Source of the DNA: Pseudomonas alcaliphila JAB1
Lineage (GTDB): Bacteria > Pseudomonadota > Gammaproteobacteria > Pseudomonadales > Pseudomonadaceae
Length of the DNA: 64,000 nucleotides
NCBI RefSeq assembly: GCF_001941865.1
Contig: NZ_CP016162.1
Coordinates: forward strand, 1,240,001 to 1,304,000
Direction: 5' to 3'
Below the pieces are notes generated by a model. It worked only from the letters and a program-made list of their open reading frames with translations. It ran no database searches and was not told the DNA's origin. This document shows positions 37,228 through 50,419 of the stretch, one piece after another; position 1 is the first letter of the stretch, and each line of letters opens with the position of its first letter. The position numbers and the translations under genes are program-made.

Positions 37228-38205
37228 TTACTTGGCCTTACGCAGCTCATCCTTGAACTGCATGAAGTCTTCGCGGGTCTTGGCCAGAATCTGCTTGGCC
37301 TCTTCGGTACCGTAGAACGCGACCGGTTGCTTGAATTTCTTCAGGTCTTCGGCGTAAGCAGGTTTCTCAGTGATCTGCTGCATGATGTCAGACATCTTCT
37401 TCACGATCGCCGGGTCGGTGCCTTTCGGGAAGGCCACTACGTAGGGCTTGTCCATGGTGATGTCGAGGCCTTGCTCCTTGAGGGTCGGGACCTCGCCGAG
37501 CATGGTGTTGCGTTCGTCGTTGGGCTGGCCCAGGGCGACCATTTGCCCGCCCTGCACATAGTCCTGTACGGAGCCATAGGTGATGGCGCCCATGTCCAGA
37601 CGACCGCCGAGCATGCCGACCACGCGGTCGGATACAGTGCCGCCGTCAACCATCTTCAGTTTGGCGCCGGTGAGTTTCTCCAGCATCAGGCCCTGGATGT
37701 GCGAGAAGCTGCCCATCTCGGTGCCGTAGGTGATGCTGCCGGGGTTGGCTTTCGACTTGTCCACCAGGTCCTGCATGCTGGTCACGCCGGACTGCTTGGA
37801 GGCAACGAATACGGTGCTCTTGTCGACGCCAGCGATGCAGGCGACATCGAAGGTCTCGTAGCTGTCTTCGGTCAGACCAGCCACTTCGTTGACGATCAGT
37901 TGGCCCGGATGGGTGAAGAGGATGGTGTTGCCGTCCGCCGCCGCGCCCTTGACCTGTTCGGCCGCCAGGGTGCCACCGCCGCCAGCGACGTTGGTCACCA
38001 CCATGGTCTTGCCGGTGATCTCGTTGAAGTACTTGGCCATCATGCGGGCGTTGAAATCGGTGTCGCCGCCGGGGTTGGCGATCACCACGACCTGCACCGG
38101 ACGAGTCGGCCATTTGACCTCATCGGCGAAGGTGGCGGAATGAGTGGCCAGGGCACCCATGCCGACCAGGGCAGAAAGGAGGGAGGCGCGGAATGTTTTT
38201 TTCAT
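37228..38205 (-). CDS. tctC: Tripartite tricarboxylate transporter binding protein TctC
   Basis: This 325-residue periplasmic protein starts at ATG 38205, which gives a signal peptide (MKKTFRASLLSALVGMGALA...). The mature protein has WPTRPVQVVVIANPGGDTDFNAR and VVTNVAGGGGTLAAEQV, typical of Bug/TctC receptors. An aspartate in the NPGGDTD loop is a usual carboxylate-contact site. It lies 35 bp downstream of the glucarate dehydratase gene in one operon. Confidence 0.92.
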   Translation of the reverse strand: MKKTFRASLLSALVGMGALATHSATFADEVKWPTRPVQVVVIANPGGDTDFNARMMAKYFNEITGKTMVVTNVAGGGGTLAAEQVKGAAADGNTILFTHPGQLIVNEVAGLTEDSYETFDVACIAGVDKSTVFVASKQSGVTSMQDLVDKSKANPGSITYGTEMGSFSHIQGLMLEKLTGAKLKMVDGGTVSDRVVGMLGGRLDMGAITYGSVQDYVQGGQMVALGQPNDERNTMLGEVPTLKEQGLDITMDKPYVVAFPKGTDPAIVKKMSDIMQQITEKPAYAEDLKKFKQPVAFYGTEEAKQILAKTREDFMQFKDELRKAK

Positions 38206-38240
38206 TGGAATACTCCGGGTTGGGATGAAAGCCACGCGAG

Positions 38241-39635
38241 TCAGTCGCGGCCGAGGCTGGGACGTTTCGGGTCGTACTGCCAACCCGGAACCAGGTACTG
38301 CATGGCCATGGCGTCGTCACGCGCACCGTTGGCCACCGTCTTGTAAAGCTCGTGAGCGGCCATGATCCGCTGCATGTCCGGCTCGATACCGAGGCCGGGC
38401 TTGTTGGGAACCTCTACCTGGCCGCCGATGATCTGCAGCGGCTCGCGAGTCAGGCGCTCTTCGCCTTCCTGCCATATCCAGTGCGTGTCGATGGCGGTGA
38501 CGCGGCCTGGCACGGCCGCGGCGGCATGGGTGAACATGGCCAGGGAAATGTCGAAGTGGTTGTTCGAATGCGAGCCCCAGGTCAGGCCGAATTCCTCGCA
38601 CACCTGACCGAGACGCACGGCGCCCTGCATGGTCCAGAAGTGCGGGTCGGCCAGTGGAATGTCCACCGCCTCAAGGCGCAGCGAGTGACCCATTTGCCGC
38701 CAGTCGGTGGCGACCATGTTGGTGGCGGTAGGAATGCCGGTGGCACGCTTGAACTCGGCCATGATCTCGCGGCCGGAATAGCCGTTCTCCGGGCCGCAAG
38801 GGTCCTCGGCGTAGGCCAGCACATGGTTCTGGCCTTGGCACAGGGCGATGGCTTCATCCAGCGACCAGGCGCCGTTGGGGTCGAGGGTGACGCGCGCATC
38901 AGGGAAGCGCGCCTTGATCGCGCGGATCGCGTCCATCTCCTCGGCGCCACGCATCACGCCGCCCTTGAGCTTGAAGTCGTTGAAGCCGTAGCGCGCATGG
39001 GCTGCCTCGGCCAGGCGGGCGATGGCCTGCGGTGTCATCGCGGCCTGATGGCGCAGGTGATACCAGTCGTCCGCTGAGCCTTTGCCGGCGAGGTAGGGCA
39101 GGTCGGTGCGCTGACGATCACCGATATAGAAGAGGTAGGCGAGCATCGGCACATGGTCGCGTTGCTGGCCGCTACCGAGCAGTTCGGCCACTGGCACGTC
39201 GAGATGCTGGCCGAGCAGATCGAGCAGGGCAGCCTCGACCGCGGTGATCACGTTGTCCAGGCGCAGGTTGATCTCGTGGGGCTGCTTCAGCACGCGTGCT
39301 TCGGATTCGGATGTGACCTGATGCTGGGTGGTCTGTGGCCCTTTGGCCGGCCCGGCGATGGCCTGGCGCAGGCTATTGAGTACGCGGTTGTAGCGGCCGA
39401 CCGGTTGGCCGATCACCAGCTCGCGGCAGCGTTCGAGTGCCTGACGGATGCCTTCGCCACCGGGGACCTCGCCACAGCCGATGTGCCCGGCATTGTCCTT
39501 GAGCAGCACCAGATTGCGGGTGAAGTAGGGGGCGTGGGCGCCACACAGGTTGAGCAACATGCTGTCCTGGCCGGCGACCGGGATGACCTGCATCTCGACT
39601 ATCTGAGGTGTGCTGTTGCGGGAGGCTTCGTACAT
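38241..39635 (-). CDS. gudD: Glucarate dehydratase, copy 1 (GudD-like)
   Basis: This 464-residue enolase-superfamily enzyme dehydrates D-glucarate to 5-keto-4-deoxyglucarate. The active-site set is complete: [37 protein letters not shown] and IDTHWIWQ. It opens a minus-strand operon with tctCBA, so substrate uptake and first catabolic step are co-expressed. It is clearly paralogous to the enzyme at 41207 but differs in the loop after residue 90, where it carries a longer insertion ([19 protein letters not shown]). Confidence 0.92.
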   Translation of the reverse strand: MYEASRNSTPQIVEMQVIPVAGQDSMLLNLCGAHAPYFTRNLVLLKDNAGHIGCGEVPGGEGIRQALERCRELVIGQPVGRYNRVLNSLRQAIAGPAKGPQTTQHQVTSESEARVLKQPHEINLRLDNVITAVEAALLDLLGQHLDVPVAELLGSGQQRDHVPMLAYLFYIGDRQRTDLPYLAGKGSADDWYHLRHQAAMTPQAIARLAEAAHARYGFNDFKLKGGVMRGAEEMDAIRAIKARFPDARVTLDPNGAWSLDEAIALCQGQNHVLAYAEDPCGPENGYSGREIMAEFKRATGIPTATNMVATDWRQMGHSLRLEAVDIPLADPHFWTMQGAVRLGQVCEEFGLTWGSHSNNHFDISLAMFTHAAAAVPGRVTAIDTHWIWQEGEERLTREPLQIIGGQVEVPNKPGLGIEPDMQRIMAAHELYKTVANGARDDAMAMQYLVPGWQYDPKRPSLGRD

Positions 39636-39885
39636 CTTGGCAGGGGCTCCAGACTTGGTGCGGCCCTCGGCCGCAATGGCGAAGGTACGGTTCAGTCGTG
39701 CACCGGGATCATCAGGCGATCCGCGCTGCCATGGATGAGAGCATGAGCAAAGATGGCAACGAAGCCAGTGCAGGCTGTGCTGTTCTGGCGAGTGCGCACA
39801 GCGATGTGGCGATGCGCACGTTGGCAGCAGGTAGCGGCAGTGAAGGTCTGTGACATGACCTGGCCTCGTTTGTTTTTATTGGAAT

Positions 39886-39905
39886 GTCATAGGTTGTCGT
39901 ATGAC
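39886..39905. promoter_or_regulatory. Candidate operator GTCATA-N8-TATGAC
   Basis: Perfect 6-bp arms are separated by 8 bp in the divergent gap. The inner GTCGTATGAC resembles, in reverse, the TTGTACGATAAC element near 40111. Both look like GntR-type sites, the class that often controls aldarate genes. No GntR gene is present in the window. Confidence 0.45.
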
Positions 39906-40104
39906 TTGGGGAAATTAGTACCAGCCTGTTCCTGACCTGTCAACGCTGCTCATGGCTAATGATGATTGCGCTGCCATTTCTTCTGGCGTCATCATGGAGC
40001 CTGCTCTAGTCTGAGCTTTGCGCCTGTGTAGCGGTTTTCCGGCGAGGCGGGCGAGGGCGGGTAAATCTTCGACGAACGGACGATATAAAAACTGGTGTTT
40101 TTTT

Positions 40105-40127
40105 TGTTGTTGTACGATAACGTATCT
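40105..40127. promoter_or_regulatory. Second candidate operator upstream of kdgD
   Basis: TTGTACGATAA overlaps the near-palindrome GATAACGTATC, about 60 bp before the kdgD start. It is AT-rich compared with its surroundings and follows a T8 tract. Confidence 0.4.
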
Positions 40128-40183
40128 CTACAGCTGCGGCTGACGCTATTCCTCACAACTCGCTTTACTAGGGTGTTCGCATA

Positions 40184-41095
40184 ATGAATCCACAAGAACT
40201 TAAGTCCATCCTCTCCTCTGGTCTGCTGTCTTTCCCGGTGACCGACTTCGATGCTGCCGGTGATTTCAACCCGGCTGGCTACGTACGCCGCCTCGAGTGG
40301 CTGGCGCCTTACGGTGCTTCCGCTCTGTTCGCTGCCGGCGGTACTGGCGAGTTCTTCTCCCTGGCGCCGGACGAATACAGCGCCGTGATCAAGACTGCCG
40401 TAGATACCTGCGAGAAGTCCGTACCTATCCTGGCTGGTGTCGGCGGCCCGACCCGCGTGGCCATCCAGATGGCGCAGGAAGCCGAGCGCCTGGGCGCCAA
40501 GGGCCTGCTGCTGCTGCCGCACTACCTGACCGAAGCTTCTCAGGATGGCGTCGCCGCTCATGTCGAGCAGGTGTGCAAGTCGGTGAAAATCGGCGTGGTG
40601 ATCTACAACCGCAACGTCTGCCGCCTCAATGCCACTCTGCTGGAGCAACTGGCCGAGCGTTGCCCGAACCTGATCGGCTACAAGGACGGCCTTGGCGACA
40701 TCGAGCTGATGGTGTCGATCCGTCGCCGCCTGGGCGAGCGCCTGACCTACCTCGGCGGCTTGCCGACCGCTGAAGTCTACGCTGCGGCTTACAAGGCCCT
40801 GGGTGTACCGGTCTACTCCTCGGCCGTGTTCAACTTCATCCCGAAAACTGCCATGGATTTCTACCGCGCCATCGCCGCGGAAGATCACGCCACCGTTGGC
40901 AAGCTGATCGATGATTTCTTCCTGCCGTACTTGGACATCCGTAACCGCAAGGCCGGCTACGCCGTGAGCATCGTCAAGGCCGGTGCCAAGATCGTCGGTT
41001 ACGACGCCGGTCCGGTACGCGCTCCGCTGACCGATCTGCTGCCGGACGAGTACGAAGCCCTGGCCAAGCTGATCGAAGCGCAAGGCGCGCAGTAA
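40184..41095 (+). CDS. kdgD: 5-dehydro-4-deoxyglucarate dehydratase KdgD
   Basis: This 303-residue aldolase-superfamily enzyme (DapA fold) converts 5-keto-4-deoxyglucarate to 2,5-dioxopentanoate with loss of CO2 and water. The GGTGEFFSL loop and the Schiff-base lysine in LIGYKDG are present, along with the catalytic Tyr in VVIYNRN. It leads the plus-strand operon and takes the product of all three dehydratases in the window. Confidence 0.94.
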   Translation: MNPQELKSILSSGLLSFPVTDFDAAGDFNPAGYVRRLEWLAPYGASALFAAGGTGEFFSLAPDEYSAVIKTAVDTCEKSVPILAGVGGPTRVAIQMAQEAERLGAKGLLLLPHYLTEASQDGVAAHVEQVCKSVKIGVVIYNRNVCRLNATLLEQLAERCPNLIGYKDGLGDIELMVSIRRRLGERLTYLGGLPTAEVYAAAYKALGVPVYSSAVFNFIPKTAMDFYRAIAAEDHATVGKLIDDFFLPYLDIRNRKAGYAVSIVKAGAKIVGYDAGPVRAPLTDLLPDEYEALAKLIEAQGAQ

Positions 41096-41206
41096 CACCG
41101 CAGGCGGCTGCTCGCCTCGGCGAGCGGCCCAGTCGCGCTCCGGCAGGCCGGGCGCGACCGCGCTGAACCATTGTCGAACCCGCACAAGAACAACAGGGTA
41201 ACGCTC

Positions 41207-42556
41207 ATGACTTCACAGATTCCTGCCGCTGTCGGCACTCCGCTGATCACCGAGCTGCAAGTCGTACCGGTCGCCGGTCAAGACAGCATGCTGCTCAACC
41301 TGAGCGGAGCCCACGGCCCTTACTTCACCCGCAACATCCTCATTCTCAAGGACAGCGCCGGCCATGTCGGTGTCGGCGAAGTCCCCGGCGGCGAGGGCAT
41401 TCGCAAGACCCTCGAAGACGCCCGCTCGATCCTCGTCGGCCAGCCGGTCGGCAACTACAACGCCTTGCTCAACCAGGTGCGCCATGCCTTCGCCGATCGT
41501 GATTCCTGTGGCCGTGGCCTGCAGACCTTCGACCTGCGTATCACCGTCCATGCCGTCACCGCGTTGGAGTCGGCGCTGCTCGATCTGCTCGGTCAGCACC
41601 TCGGCGTGCCGGTGGCTGCACTGCTTGGCGAAGGCCAGCAACGCGATGCGGTGGAAATGCTCGGTTATCTGTTCTTCGTCGGTGACAAGGACAAGACCGA
41701 TCTCGGCTACCGCGATGAGCGCGATGCCGATGACACCTGGGAGCGTGTGCGCAACCAGACCGCGCTGACTCCGGAAACCATCGTCCGCCAGGCCGAGGCC
41801 GCGCATGCGCGCTACGGCTTCAATGACTTCAAGCTCAAGGGCGGTGTGCTGCATGGCGAGGCCGAAGTCGAGGCGATTCGTGCCCTGGCCGCGCGCTTCC
41901 CGAACGCGCGTGTGACGCTCGACCCCAATGGCGGCTGGTCGCTGGATCAGGCCATCGCCTTGTGCCGCGACCTGCATGGCGTGCTGGCCTATGCCGAAGA
42001 CCCCTGCGGCGCCGAGAACGGCTACTCCGGTCGTGAAGTGATGGCCGAGTTCCGCCGTGCCACCGGTCTGCCCACCGCGACCAACATGATCGCCACCGAC
42101 TGGCGGCAGATGGGCCACACCATTTCCCTGCAGTCGGTGGATATCCCGCTGGCCGACCCGCACTTCTGGACCATGGCCGGTTCCGTGCGCGTGGCGCAGA
42201 TGTGCAACGACTGGGGCCTGACCTGGGGCTCGCATTCGAACAACCACTTCGACATCTCCCTGGCCATGTTCACCCACGTCGCCGCTGCGGCGCCGGGTCG
42301 CGTGACCGCCATCGACACCCATTGGATCTGGCAGGACGGCCAGTACCTGACGCGTAACCCGTTGCGCATCGAAGGTGGCCTGGTGCAGGTGCCGAAAACG
42401 CCGGGCCTTGGTGTGGAGCTGGATTGGGACGCGCTGGCCAAGGCGCACGAGCTGTACCAGGCCAAGGGCCTGGGCGCGCGCGACGACGCGGTGGCCATGC
42501 AGTACCTGATTCCGGGCTGGACCTTCAATAACAAGAAGCCCTGCCTGGTGCGTTGA
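41207..42556 (+). CDS. gudD: Glucarate dehydratase, copy 2
   Basis: This 449-residue paralogue of the gene at 38241 has the full active-site set ([44 protein letters not shown]). The ATG at 41207 is preferred to one 12 codons earlier because AGGGT lies at the right distance. It is followed by an MFS permease, so this operon too pairs a dehydratase with a transporter. One of the two copies may have a different diastereomer preference, as E. coli GudX does relative to GudD. Confidence 0.92.
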   Translation: MTSQIPAAVGTPLITELQVVPVAGQDSMLLNLSGAHGPYFTRNILILKDSAGHVGVGEVPGGEGIRKTLEDARSILVGQPVGNYNALLNQVRHAFADRDSCGRGLQTFDLRITVHAVTALESALLDLLGQHLGVPVAALLGEGQQRDAVEMLGYLFFVGDKDKTDLGYRDERDADDTWERVRNQTALTPETIVRQAEAAHARYGFNDFKLKGGVLHGEAEVEAIRALAARFPNARVTLDPNGGWSLDQAIALCRDLHGVLAYAEDPCGAENGYSGREVMAEFRRATGLPTATNMIATDWRQMGHTISLQSVDIPLADPHFWTMAGSVRVAQMCNDWGLTWGSHSNNHFDISLAMFTHVAAAAPGRVTAIDTHWIWQDGQYLTRNPLRIEGGLVQVPKTPGLGVELDWDALAKAHELYQAKGLGARDDAVAMQYLIPGWTFNNKKPCLVR

Positions 42557-42584
42557 GCCTGGCCTGACGCCGCCCCGTGGCTTT

Positions 42585-42640
42585 GTAGGGGGGGCTTCAG
42601 CCCACCGTGACTACAATCGGTGGGCTAAAGCCCACCCTAC
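42585..42640. repeat. GTAGGG...CCCTAC palindromic repeat between gudD copy 2 and the permease gene
   Basis: GTAGGGGGGGCTTCAGCCCACC is inverted as GGTGGGCTAAAGCCCACCCTAC. A half-unit CCCACCCTACGGGG recurs at 42677-42690. It lies in the middle of the operon. Confidence 0.7.
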
Positions 42641-42724
42641 GGGTTGATGACCGTGGCTGACGCGGAACGCCGCTCGGCCCACCCTACGGGGCGAGTCTTT
42701 CCTTCTGTCTCACGAGCCTTGCCG

Positions 42725-44050
42725 ATGCCAGATGCCAAACCGGGTCGTGTGCGCTACAGCATCTTGCTGATGCTGTTTCTGGTCACCACCATCACCTTCG
42801 CTGATCGCTCCAGCCTCTCCGTCGCCGGTTCGGCGATGCAGGCCGGCCTGGGCATCGACGCGGTGACGCTCGGCTACATCTTCTCGGCGTTCGGCTGGGC
42901 CTACGTGATCGGGCAGATTCCCGGTGGTTGGCTGTTCGATCGTTTTGGCACCAAGCCGGTGTATACCCTGGCGCTGTTTATCTGGTCGGCGCTGACCCTG
43001 CTGCAGGGCTTCGTCGGCTGGCTGCCGACTACCTGGGCGGTGACCTCGATGTTCCTGCTGCGGCTGCTGGTGGGTTTTGCCAGTGCACCGTGCTTTCCCG
43101 GTAATGCGCGGATCATCGCCTCCTGGTTTCCCACTGCCGAGCGCGCTACTGCCACGGCCATTTCCAGTTCGGCGCAGTATGCCGCCACCGCGCTGTTCGC
43201 TCCGCTGATGGGGTGGGTGGTGCAGGCGATGGGCTGGCAAGCGGTGTTCATCGTGCTTGGTTGCCTGGGCCTGGCGCTGTCGTTTGTGTGGCTCAAACAG
43301 CTGCACGGCCCGCGTCAGCACCCGCGTATCGAAGCAGCCGAGCTGGCCCACCTGGAGCGAGGCGGGGCGCTGATCGATCTCGAAGGGCAGCGCGGCAGTG
43401 CCGGCGGCTCGCAGTGGCGCTATCTGGGTCTGCTGCTGCGCCAGCGCACGATGATCGGCATCTACCTTGGCCAGTATTGCAACAACGCCATTACCTACTT
43501 CTTTCTCACCTGGTTTCCGGTCTACCTGGTGCAGGCGCGCGGCATGAGCATTCTTGGCGCCGGTTTCGCTGCGGCGCTGCCTGCCATCAGCGGCTGCGTC
43601 GGTGGCGTGCTCGGTGGGCTGCTGTCCGATGGCATGGTGCGCCGTGGTCATTCGCTGACTCTGGCGCGCAAGCTGCCGATGGTGCTCGGCCTGTTGCTGT
43701 CGAGCGCCGTGGTGCTGTGCATCTACGTCGACAGCGACGCCGCGGTGGTGGCGCTGATGGCCCTGGCCTTCTTCGGCAAGGGCCTCGGCTCGCTGGGCTG
43801 GACGCTGGTGGCCGACACCTCGCCACGGCAGATCCTTGGCTTGTCCGGCGGGCTGTTCAACACCTTTGGCAACCTGGCGGCGATCACCACGCCCATCGTC
43901 ATCGGCTACCTGGTCAGCCATACCGGTTCTTTCGATGGGGCATTGGTCTATGTCGGCCTCAATGCCCTGCTGGCGGTCGTCAGCTTCGGCCTGATCGTCG
44001 GCCAAATTCACAGGGTCGAGCTGGACTCCGCGTCTGGCTCGACATCCTGA
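42725..44050 (+). CDS. MFS glucarate/galactarate permease (GudP-like)
   Basis: This 441-residue transporter has twelve predicted helices. The start [18 protein letters not shown] and motifs [12 protein letters not shown] and [14 protein letters not shown] match the anion:cation symporter (ACS) branch, which includes GudP and GarP. The ATG at 42725 is the last before the first helix; earlier in-frame codons would lie in the repeat region. It imports aldarates by proton symport, inferred from family and operon. Confidence 0.88.
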   Translation: MPDAKPGRVRYSILLMLFLVTTITFADRSSLSVAGSAMQAGLGIDAVTLGYIFSAFGWAYVIGQIPGGWLFDRFGTKPVYTLALFIWSALTLLQGFVGWLPTTWAVTSMFLLRLLVGFASAPCFPGNARIIASWFPTAERATATAISSSAQYAATALFAPLMGWVVQAMGWQAVFIVLGCLGLALSFVWLKQLHGPRQHPRIEAAELAHLERGGALIDLEGQRGSAGGSQWRYLGLLLRQRTMIGIYLGQYCNNAITYFFLTWFPVYLVQARGMSILGAGFAAALPAISGCVGGVLGGLLSDGMVRRGHSLTLARKLPMVLGLLLSSAVVLCIYVDSDAAVVALMALAFFGKGLGSLGWTLVADTSPRQILGLSGGLFNTFGNLAAITTPIVIGYLVSHTGSFDGALVYVGLNALLAVVSFGLIVGQIHRVELDSASGSTS

Positions 44051-44072
44051 ACGCACAACAGGAGCACGCAGC

Positions 44073-45629
44073 ATGCAGTTGATTCCCCATCAGGATTCGC
44101 CCCGCTATATCCGCCTGCACCCGACCGACAACGTCGGCGTGGTGGTCAATGACCAGGGCGTTGCCGCGGGCGGCCAGTTCGACGATGGTCTGACGGCTAT
44201 CGAGGGCATTCCGCAGAGCCACAAGGTGGCGCTGGTGGATATCGCCGAGGGCGGCGAGGTGGTGCGTTATGGCGAAGTGATCGGCTATGCACTGAAACCC
44301 ATCGCTGCCGGCAGCTGGGTCACCGAGCAGGTACTGCGCATGCCCGAGCCGCCAGTGCTGGACAACCTGCCCAAGGCGACCATCAAGACCTCGCCCGGCG
44401 AGCCGCTGGAAGGCTACAGCTTCGAAGGCTTCCGCAACCCGGACGGCAGCGTCGGCACCCGTAACATCCTCGGCGTGACCACCACGGTGCAGTGCGTGGT
44501 CGGCGTGCTCGATCACGTGGTCGAGCGCGTGCGCAAGGAAGTCCTGCCCAAGTACCCCAACGTCGACGATGTGGTGGCGCTGTCGCACAGCTACGGCTGC
44601 GGCGTGGCGATCAACGCGCCGGACGCGGTGGTGCCGATCCGCACGCTGTACAACATCAGCCGCAACCCCAACCTGGGCGGCCAGGCGCTGGTGATCAGCC
44701 TGGGCTGCGAGAAGTTGCAGGCCAACCAGTTGATGGATGGCGACCAGCTCACCAACGGCATGGACGAGGAAGACTGGCTGTTCCGCCTGCAGGATTCCGG
44801 CACCGGTTTCACCGGCATGGTCGAGCAGATCATGGGCATGATCGAAGAGCGCCTGAAGGTGCTCGACCAGCGTCGCCGTGAGACGGTGCCGGCTTCCGAA
44901 CTGGTGGTCGGTATGCAGTGCGGCGGCAGCGATGCCTTCTCCGGCATCACCGCCAACCCGGCCCTTGGCGTGGCCGCCGACCTGCTGGTGCGCGCTGGCG
45001 CCACCGTGATGTTCTCCGAGAACACCGAAGTGCGTGACGGCATCCATCTGCTCACGCCGCGTGCCGCCAGCGTCGAGGTGGCCGATGCGCTGATTCGCGA
45101 GATGGACTGGTACGACCGCTACCTGCAGCGCGGTATGGCCGACCGCAGCGCCAACACCACACCGGGCAACAAGAAGGGCGGGCTGAACAACATCGTCGAG
45201 AAGGCCATGGGCTCGATCGCCAAATCCGGCAACAGCACCATCGCCGGTGTCGTCGCGCCGGGTGAGCGTATTCGCGGCAAGGGTCTGTGGTTCTGCGCCA
45301 CGCCGGCCAGTGATTTCATCTGCGGCACTTTGCAGTTGGCAGCGGGCATGAACCTGCACATCTTTACCACCGGTCGCGGCACGCCCTATGGCCTGTCCAT
45401 GGTGCCGGTGATCAAGGTGGCCACACGCACTCAATTGGCCGAGCGCTGGCCGGATCTGATCGACGTCGACGCCGGGCAGATCGTCTCCGGGCGCATGACG
45501 CTGGAGGAAATGGGCTGGCATATCTTCCAGCTCTATCTGGACGTGGCCAGCGGTCGCAAGCAGACCTGCGCCGAGCACCTGCGCCTGCACAACGATCTGG
45601 TGCTGTTCAACCCGGCGCCGGTGACCTGA
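44073..45629 (+). CDS. garD: Galactarate dehydratase GarD
   Basis: This 518-residue enzyme of the UxaA/GarD family dehydrates galactarate (meso) to 5-keto-4-deoxyglucarate using a metal. It has the N-terminal SAF-like domain ([16 protein letters not shown]) and family motifs [29 protein letters not shown] and [10 protein letters not shown]. It starts 22 bp after the permease gene and is followed directly by the oxidase gene. Confidence 0.94.
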   Translation: MQLIPHQDSPRYIRLHPTDNVGVVVNDQGVAAGGQFDDGLTAIEGIPQSHKVALVDIAEGGEVVRYGEVIGYALKPIAAGSWVTEQVLRMPEPPVLDNLPKATIKTSPGEPLEGYSFEGFRNPDGSVGTRNILGVTTTVQCVVGVLDHVVERVRKEVLPKYPNVDDVVALSHSYGCGVAINAPDAVVPIRTLYNISRNPNLGGQALVISLGCEKLQANQLMDGDQLTNGMDEEDWLFRLQDSGTGFTGMVEQIMGMIEERLKVLDQRRRETVPASELVVGMQCGGSDAFSGITANPALGVAADLLVRAGATVMFSENTEVRDGIHLLTPRAASVEVADALIREMDWYDRYLQRGMADRSANTTPGNKKGGLNNIVEKAMGSIAKSGNSTIAGVVAPGERIRGKGLWFCATPASDFICGTLQLAAGMNLHIFTTGRGTPYGLSMVPVIKVATRTQLAERWPDLIDVDAGQIVSGRMTLEEMGWHIFQLYLDVASGRKQTCAEHLRLHNDLVLFNPAPVT

Positions 45630-45630
45630 G

Positions 45631-47049
<1,419 letters not shown>

Positions 47050-47075
47050 ATCGCACGATCCAAACAGGAGGAACC

Positions 47076-48017
47076 ATGAGCAAACCCAAGGTGCTGCAGA
47101 TCGGCCCGCTGAGCGAGCGTTTCAATCGCGAGCTGGCCGAGGAGTACGAGGTCAGCGCACTGTGGCAACAGGCCGAGCCGCTGGCGCTCCTGCGCGAACA
47201 GGGCGAGCAGTTCATCTACATGGTGTCCTCGGCACGTTTTGGCTGCACGGCTGAGCAGCTGGCGCTGCTGCCGAATCTGCGCGCCATCTGCAGTTTCGGT
47301 GTCGGCTACGATCCCTATCCGCTGGAGCTGCTGCGGGACCGTGGCATCGTGCTCAGCACCACGCCGGACGTGCTCAACGACTGCGTCGCCGACCTGGCCA
47401 TGGGCTTGATGATCGACAGCGCGCGGCGCCTGTCCGAGGCCGATCGCTTCGTGCGCAGCGGCGCCTGGAGCAGCACCACGGGCTTCCCGCTGGCGCGACG
47501 GGTCAGCGGCAAGCGCCTGGGTATCGTCGGCCTCGGCCGCATTGGCGAGGCGGTGGCCCTGCGGGCTTCGGGGTTTTCCATGCCGGTGCGTTACCATAAT
47601 CGCCGGCCGGTCGAAGGCAGCCCTTACCAGCATGAGCCGGATCTACTGGCGTTGGCGCGCTGGGCGGATTTCCTCGTGCTGACCTGCCCGGGCGGCAAGG
47701 CCACCCATCATCTGATCAACGCCGAGGTGCTCGAAGCGCTGGGCCCAGATGGTTTTCTGATCAATGTGGCGCGCGGTTCGGTGGTCGATGAAGCGGCGCT
47801 GATCGCTGCCCTGCAGCAGAAGGTAATCGGTGGTGCCGGGCTGGATGTTTTCGAGCGCGAACCCCAGGTACCGGCAGCGTTGCGTGAACTGGACAACGTG
47901 GTGCTGCTGCCGCACGTCGGTAGCGCCAGTGTCGAGACGCGCCAGCAGATGGCCGATCTGGTGTTGGACAACCTGCGCGCCTTTATCGCCACGGGCAGGT
48001 TATTGACTCCGTTGTAG
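47076..48017 (+). CDS. D-isomer-specific 2-hydroxyacid dehydrogenase
   Basis: This 313-residue NAD(P)-dependent enzyme has the Rossmann motif GIVGLGRIGEAVA, the catalytic Arg in NVARGSVVDE, Glu in FEREPQVP, and His in LLPHVGSAS. Relatives reduce glyoxylate, hydroxypyruvate or other 2-ketoacids. An AGGAGG site precedes the ATG. It is last in the operon, so a role in side products of aldarate breakdown is likely but unproven. Confidence 0.88.
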   Translation: MSKPKVLQIGPLSERFNRELAEEYEVSALWQQAEPLALLREQGEQFIYMVSSARFGCTAEQLALLPNLRAICSFGVGYDPYPLELLRDRGIVLSTTPDVLNDCVADLAMGLMIDSARRLSEADRFVRSGAWSSTTGFPLARRVSGKRLGIVGLGRIGEAVALRASGFSMPVRYHNRRPVEGSPYQHEPDLLALARWADFLVLTCPGGKATHHLINAEVLEALGPDGFLINVARGSVVDEAALIAALQQKVIGGAGLDVFEREPQVPAALRELDNVVLLPHVGSASVETRQQMADLVLDNLRAFIATGRLLTPL

Positions 48018-48065
48018 GGCGGGTGCAACCCGCCAATCAACGCGGCGGGTTTCACCCGCCCTACG
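48015..48065. repeat. GTAGGGCGGG palindromic repeat, copy 1
   Basis: GTAGGGCGGGTGCAACCCGCC is inverted as GGCGGGTTTCACCCGCCCTAC, overlapping the end of the dehydrogenase gene. It differs from the unit at 50297-50348 at only a few bases and in the loop. Confidence 0.8.
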
Positions 48066-48278
48066 GCTTCGCGTGCATTCATGAAAGGCCGCTGAATACG
48101 CCGGGCGGCATCTGCAGCCTGGCCTATAGTCACGACGTCACAAGCGCCGTGATCGCTTCTTACCTCACCTGCAGCATCCCCGGCGCACCACAAGTGCGCC
48201 GTTTTTTCTCCTGTGCGCTGATGTCGGTGCCTCATGCCCTGTAAACTGTGATGTTTTCCGCAGGCAAGGACTCTCACC

Positions 48279-49202
<924 letters not shown>

Positions 49203-49231
49203 GACGCTACTGCGCTCGCCCAGGCTGCGTT

Positions 49232-49290
49232 GAAGTCAGGCTCGGCCTGCTCATGTACAACGCGTACACTCCGCGGCCTCGCCTGACTTC
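49232..49290. repeat. Structured hairpin repeat, copy 2
   Basis: A 59-bp inverted structure has outer stem GAAGTCAGGC/GCCTGACTTC, inner GGCC/GGCC, the fixed internal loops TGCTCAT (49248-49254) and ACTCCGC (49268-49274), and apical GTAC/GTAC. The architecture matches copy 1 at 30329-30386 although every stem except GTAC differs. It lies between the two genes of an ABC exporter. Confidence 0.75.
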
Positions 49291-49347
49291 GCCTTGCCTG
49301 ACCTTCGCTCGCTACGCCTCTCAGCGCCCTGAAATGGAGATTTGCGC

Positions 49348-50109
49348 ATGAACCTGTATGCCATCAAGGCCATCTACCTGTTCGAGCTGGCGCGCACCTG
49401 GCGCACCCTGCTGCAGAGCATCGCCACGCCGGTGATCAGCACCTCGCTGTATTTCGTGGTGTTCGGCTCGGCCATCGGTTCGAGCATGACCCAGGTGCAG
49501 GGCGTCAGTTATGGCGCCTTCATCATTCCGGGTCTGATCATGCTGGCACTGCTGACCGAGAGCATTTCCAACGCCTCGTTCGGCATCTACATGCCCAAGT
49601 ACTCCGGAAGCATCTACGAGCTGCTGTCGGCGCCGGTGTCCTATCTGGAGATTCTGATCGGCTATGTCGGCGCGGCGGCGACCAAGTCGGTGATCCTCGG
49701 CCTGATTATCCTGCTCACCGCCAGGCTGTTCGTCGATTTCGAGATTCAGCATCCCATCTGGATGGCGGCGTTCCTGGTGCTGACCGCGCTGACCTTCAGC
49801 CTGTTCGGTTTCATCATCGGCGTATGGGCCGATGGCTGGGAGAAGCTGCAGATCGTTCCGGCGCTGATCGTCACGCCGCTGACCTTCCTCGGCGGCGCCT
49901 TCTACTCCATCAGCATGCTGCCGCCAGCCTGGCAGACGGTGACCCTGTTCAACCCTGTGGTGTACCTGATCAGCGCCTTCCGCTGGAGCTTCTATGGCGT
50001 GTCGGACGTCAATGTCGGCGTCAGCCTGGCCATGGTGCTGGGCTTCCTGGCGCTGTGCATCTTGCTGGTGGGCTGGATCTTCAAGACCGGTTACCGGCTC
50101 AAGAGCTGA
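49348..50109 (+). CDS. ABC exporter permease (YadH-like)
   Basis: This 253-residue ABC-2 type membrane protein has six predicted helices, with the conserved [20 protein letters not shown] segment before the last helices. GGAG lies 8 bp before the ATG at 49348; a TTG two codons earlier is less likely. It forms an exporter with the YadG-like ATPase. The substrate is unknown. Confidence 0.9.
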   Translation: MNLYAIKAIYLFELARTWRTLLQSIATPVISTSLYFVVFGSAIGSSMTQVQGVSYGAFIIPGLIMLALLTESISNASFGIYMPKYSGSIYELLSAPVSYLEILIGYVGAAATKSVILGLIILLTARLFVDFEIQHPIWMAAFLVLTALTFSLFGFIIGVWADGWEKLQIVPALIVTPLTFLGGAFYSISMLPPAWQTVTLFNPVVYLISAFRWSFYGVSDVNVGVSLAMVLGFLALCILLVGWIFKTGYRLKS

Positions 50110-50129
50110 GGCCGGGCGCGAGTGCGGCA

Positions 50130-50205
50130 TTCGCGGCTGAAGCCGCTCCTACAGTCAGAGGCGTGCACGACCCTAGCCGAGCGTAGGAGCGGCTTCAGCC
50201 GCGAA
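50130..50205. repeat. Inverted REP pair
   Basis: TTCGCGGCTGAAGCCGCTCCTAC (50130-50152) is matched by its exact complement at 50183-50205. The core is the common Pseudomonas REP sequence, spread by RAYT transposases; none is present in the window. Confidence 0.88.
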
Positions 50206-50296
50206 ACGGTAGAAACGAAGGGGCGAATCATGCGCCCCTTGTTCATATCAGCATGGTCGTTTTTTTCATTCACCACCGAGGTGGATCGATAAACAT

Positions 50297-50348
50297 GTAG
50301 GGCGGGTGAAACCCGCCATGAATAGGTGGCGGGTTGCACCCGCCCTAC
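50297..50348. repeat. GTAGGGCGGG palindromic repeat, copy 2
   Basis: GTAGGGCGGGTGAAACCCGCC is inverted as GGCGGGTTGCACCCGCCCTAC. It is nearly identical to the unit at 48015. Confidence 0.8.
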
Positions 50349-50419
50349 GGCTTCCGTTTGGCAGCGATCAATGTCGATTCGTCGCGGCTAAGGCCCCTCC
50401 CACAGACACCGTGCCTCGT

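Larger units (their letters stand above)
39636..40183. other. Divergent control region between the two aldarate operons
   Basis: No convincing gene is present. A 20-bp inverted site (39886-39905) and a TTGTTGTACGATAACG element (40105-40120) stand out. The stretch 39640-39860 would be a long leader for the gudD-tct operon if transcription starts near the first site. Confidence 0.5.
50110..50419. other. Repeat-filled intergenic region
   Basis: No gene is seen. The stretch holds an inverted REP pair, a GTAGGGCGGG palindrome, and a decayed REP-like half (CGCGGCTAAGGCCCCTCCCACA, near 50376). Both neighbouring genes end here, so it is a convergent, untranslated spacer. Confidence 0.7.

Noticed and set aside
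39608..39853. Small frames in the divergent aldarate gap
   Set aside because: No coding bias or family likeness on either strand; the region is better read as leader and control DNA.
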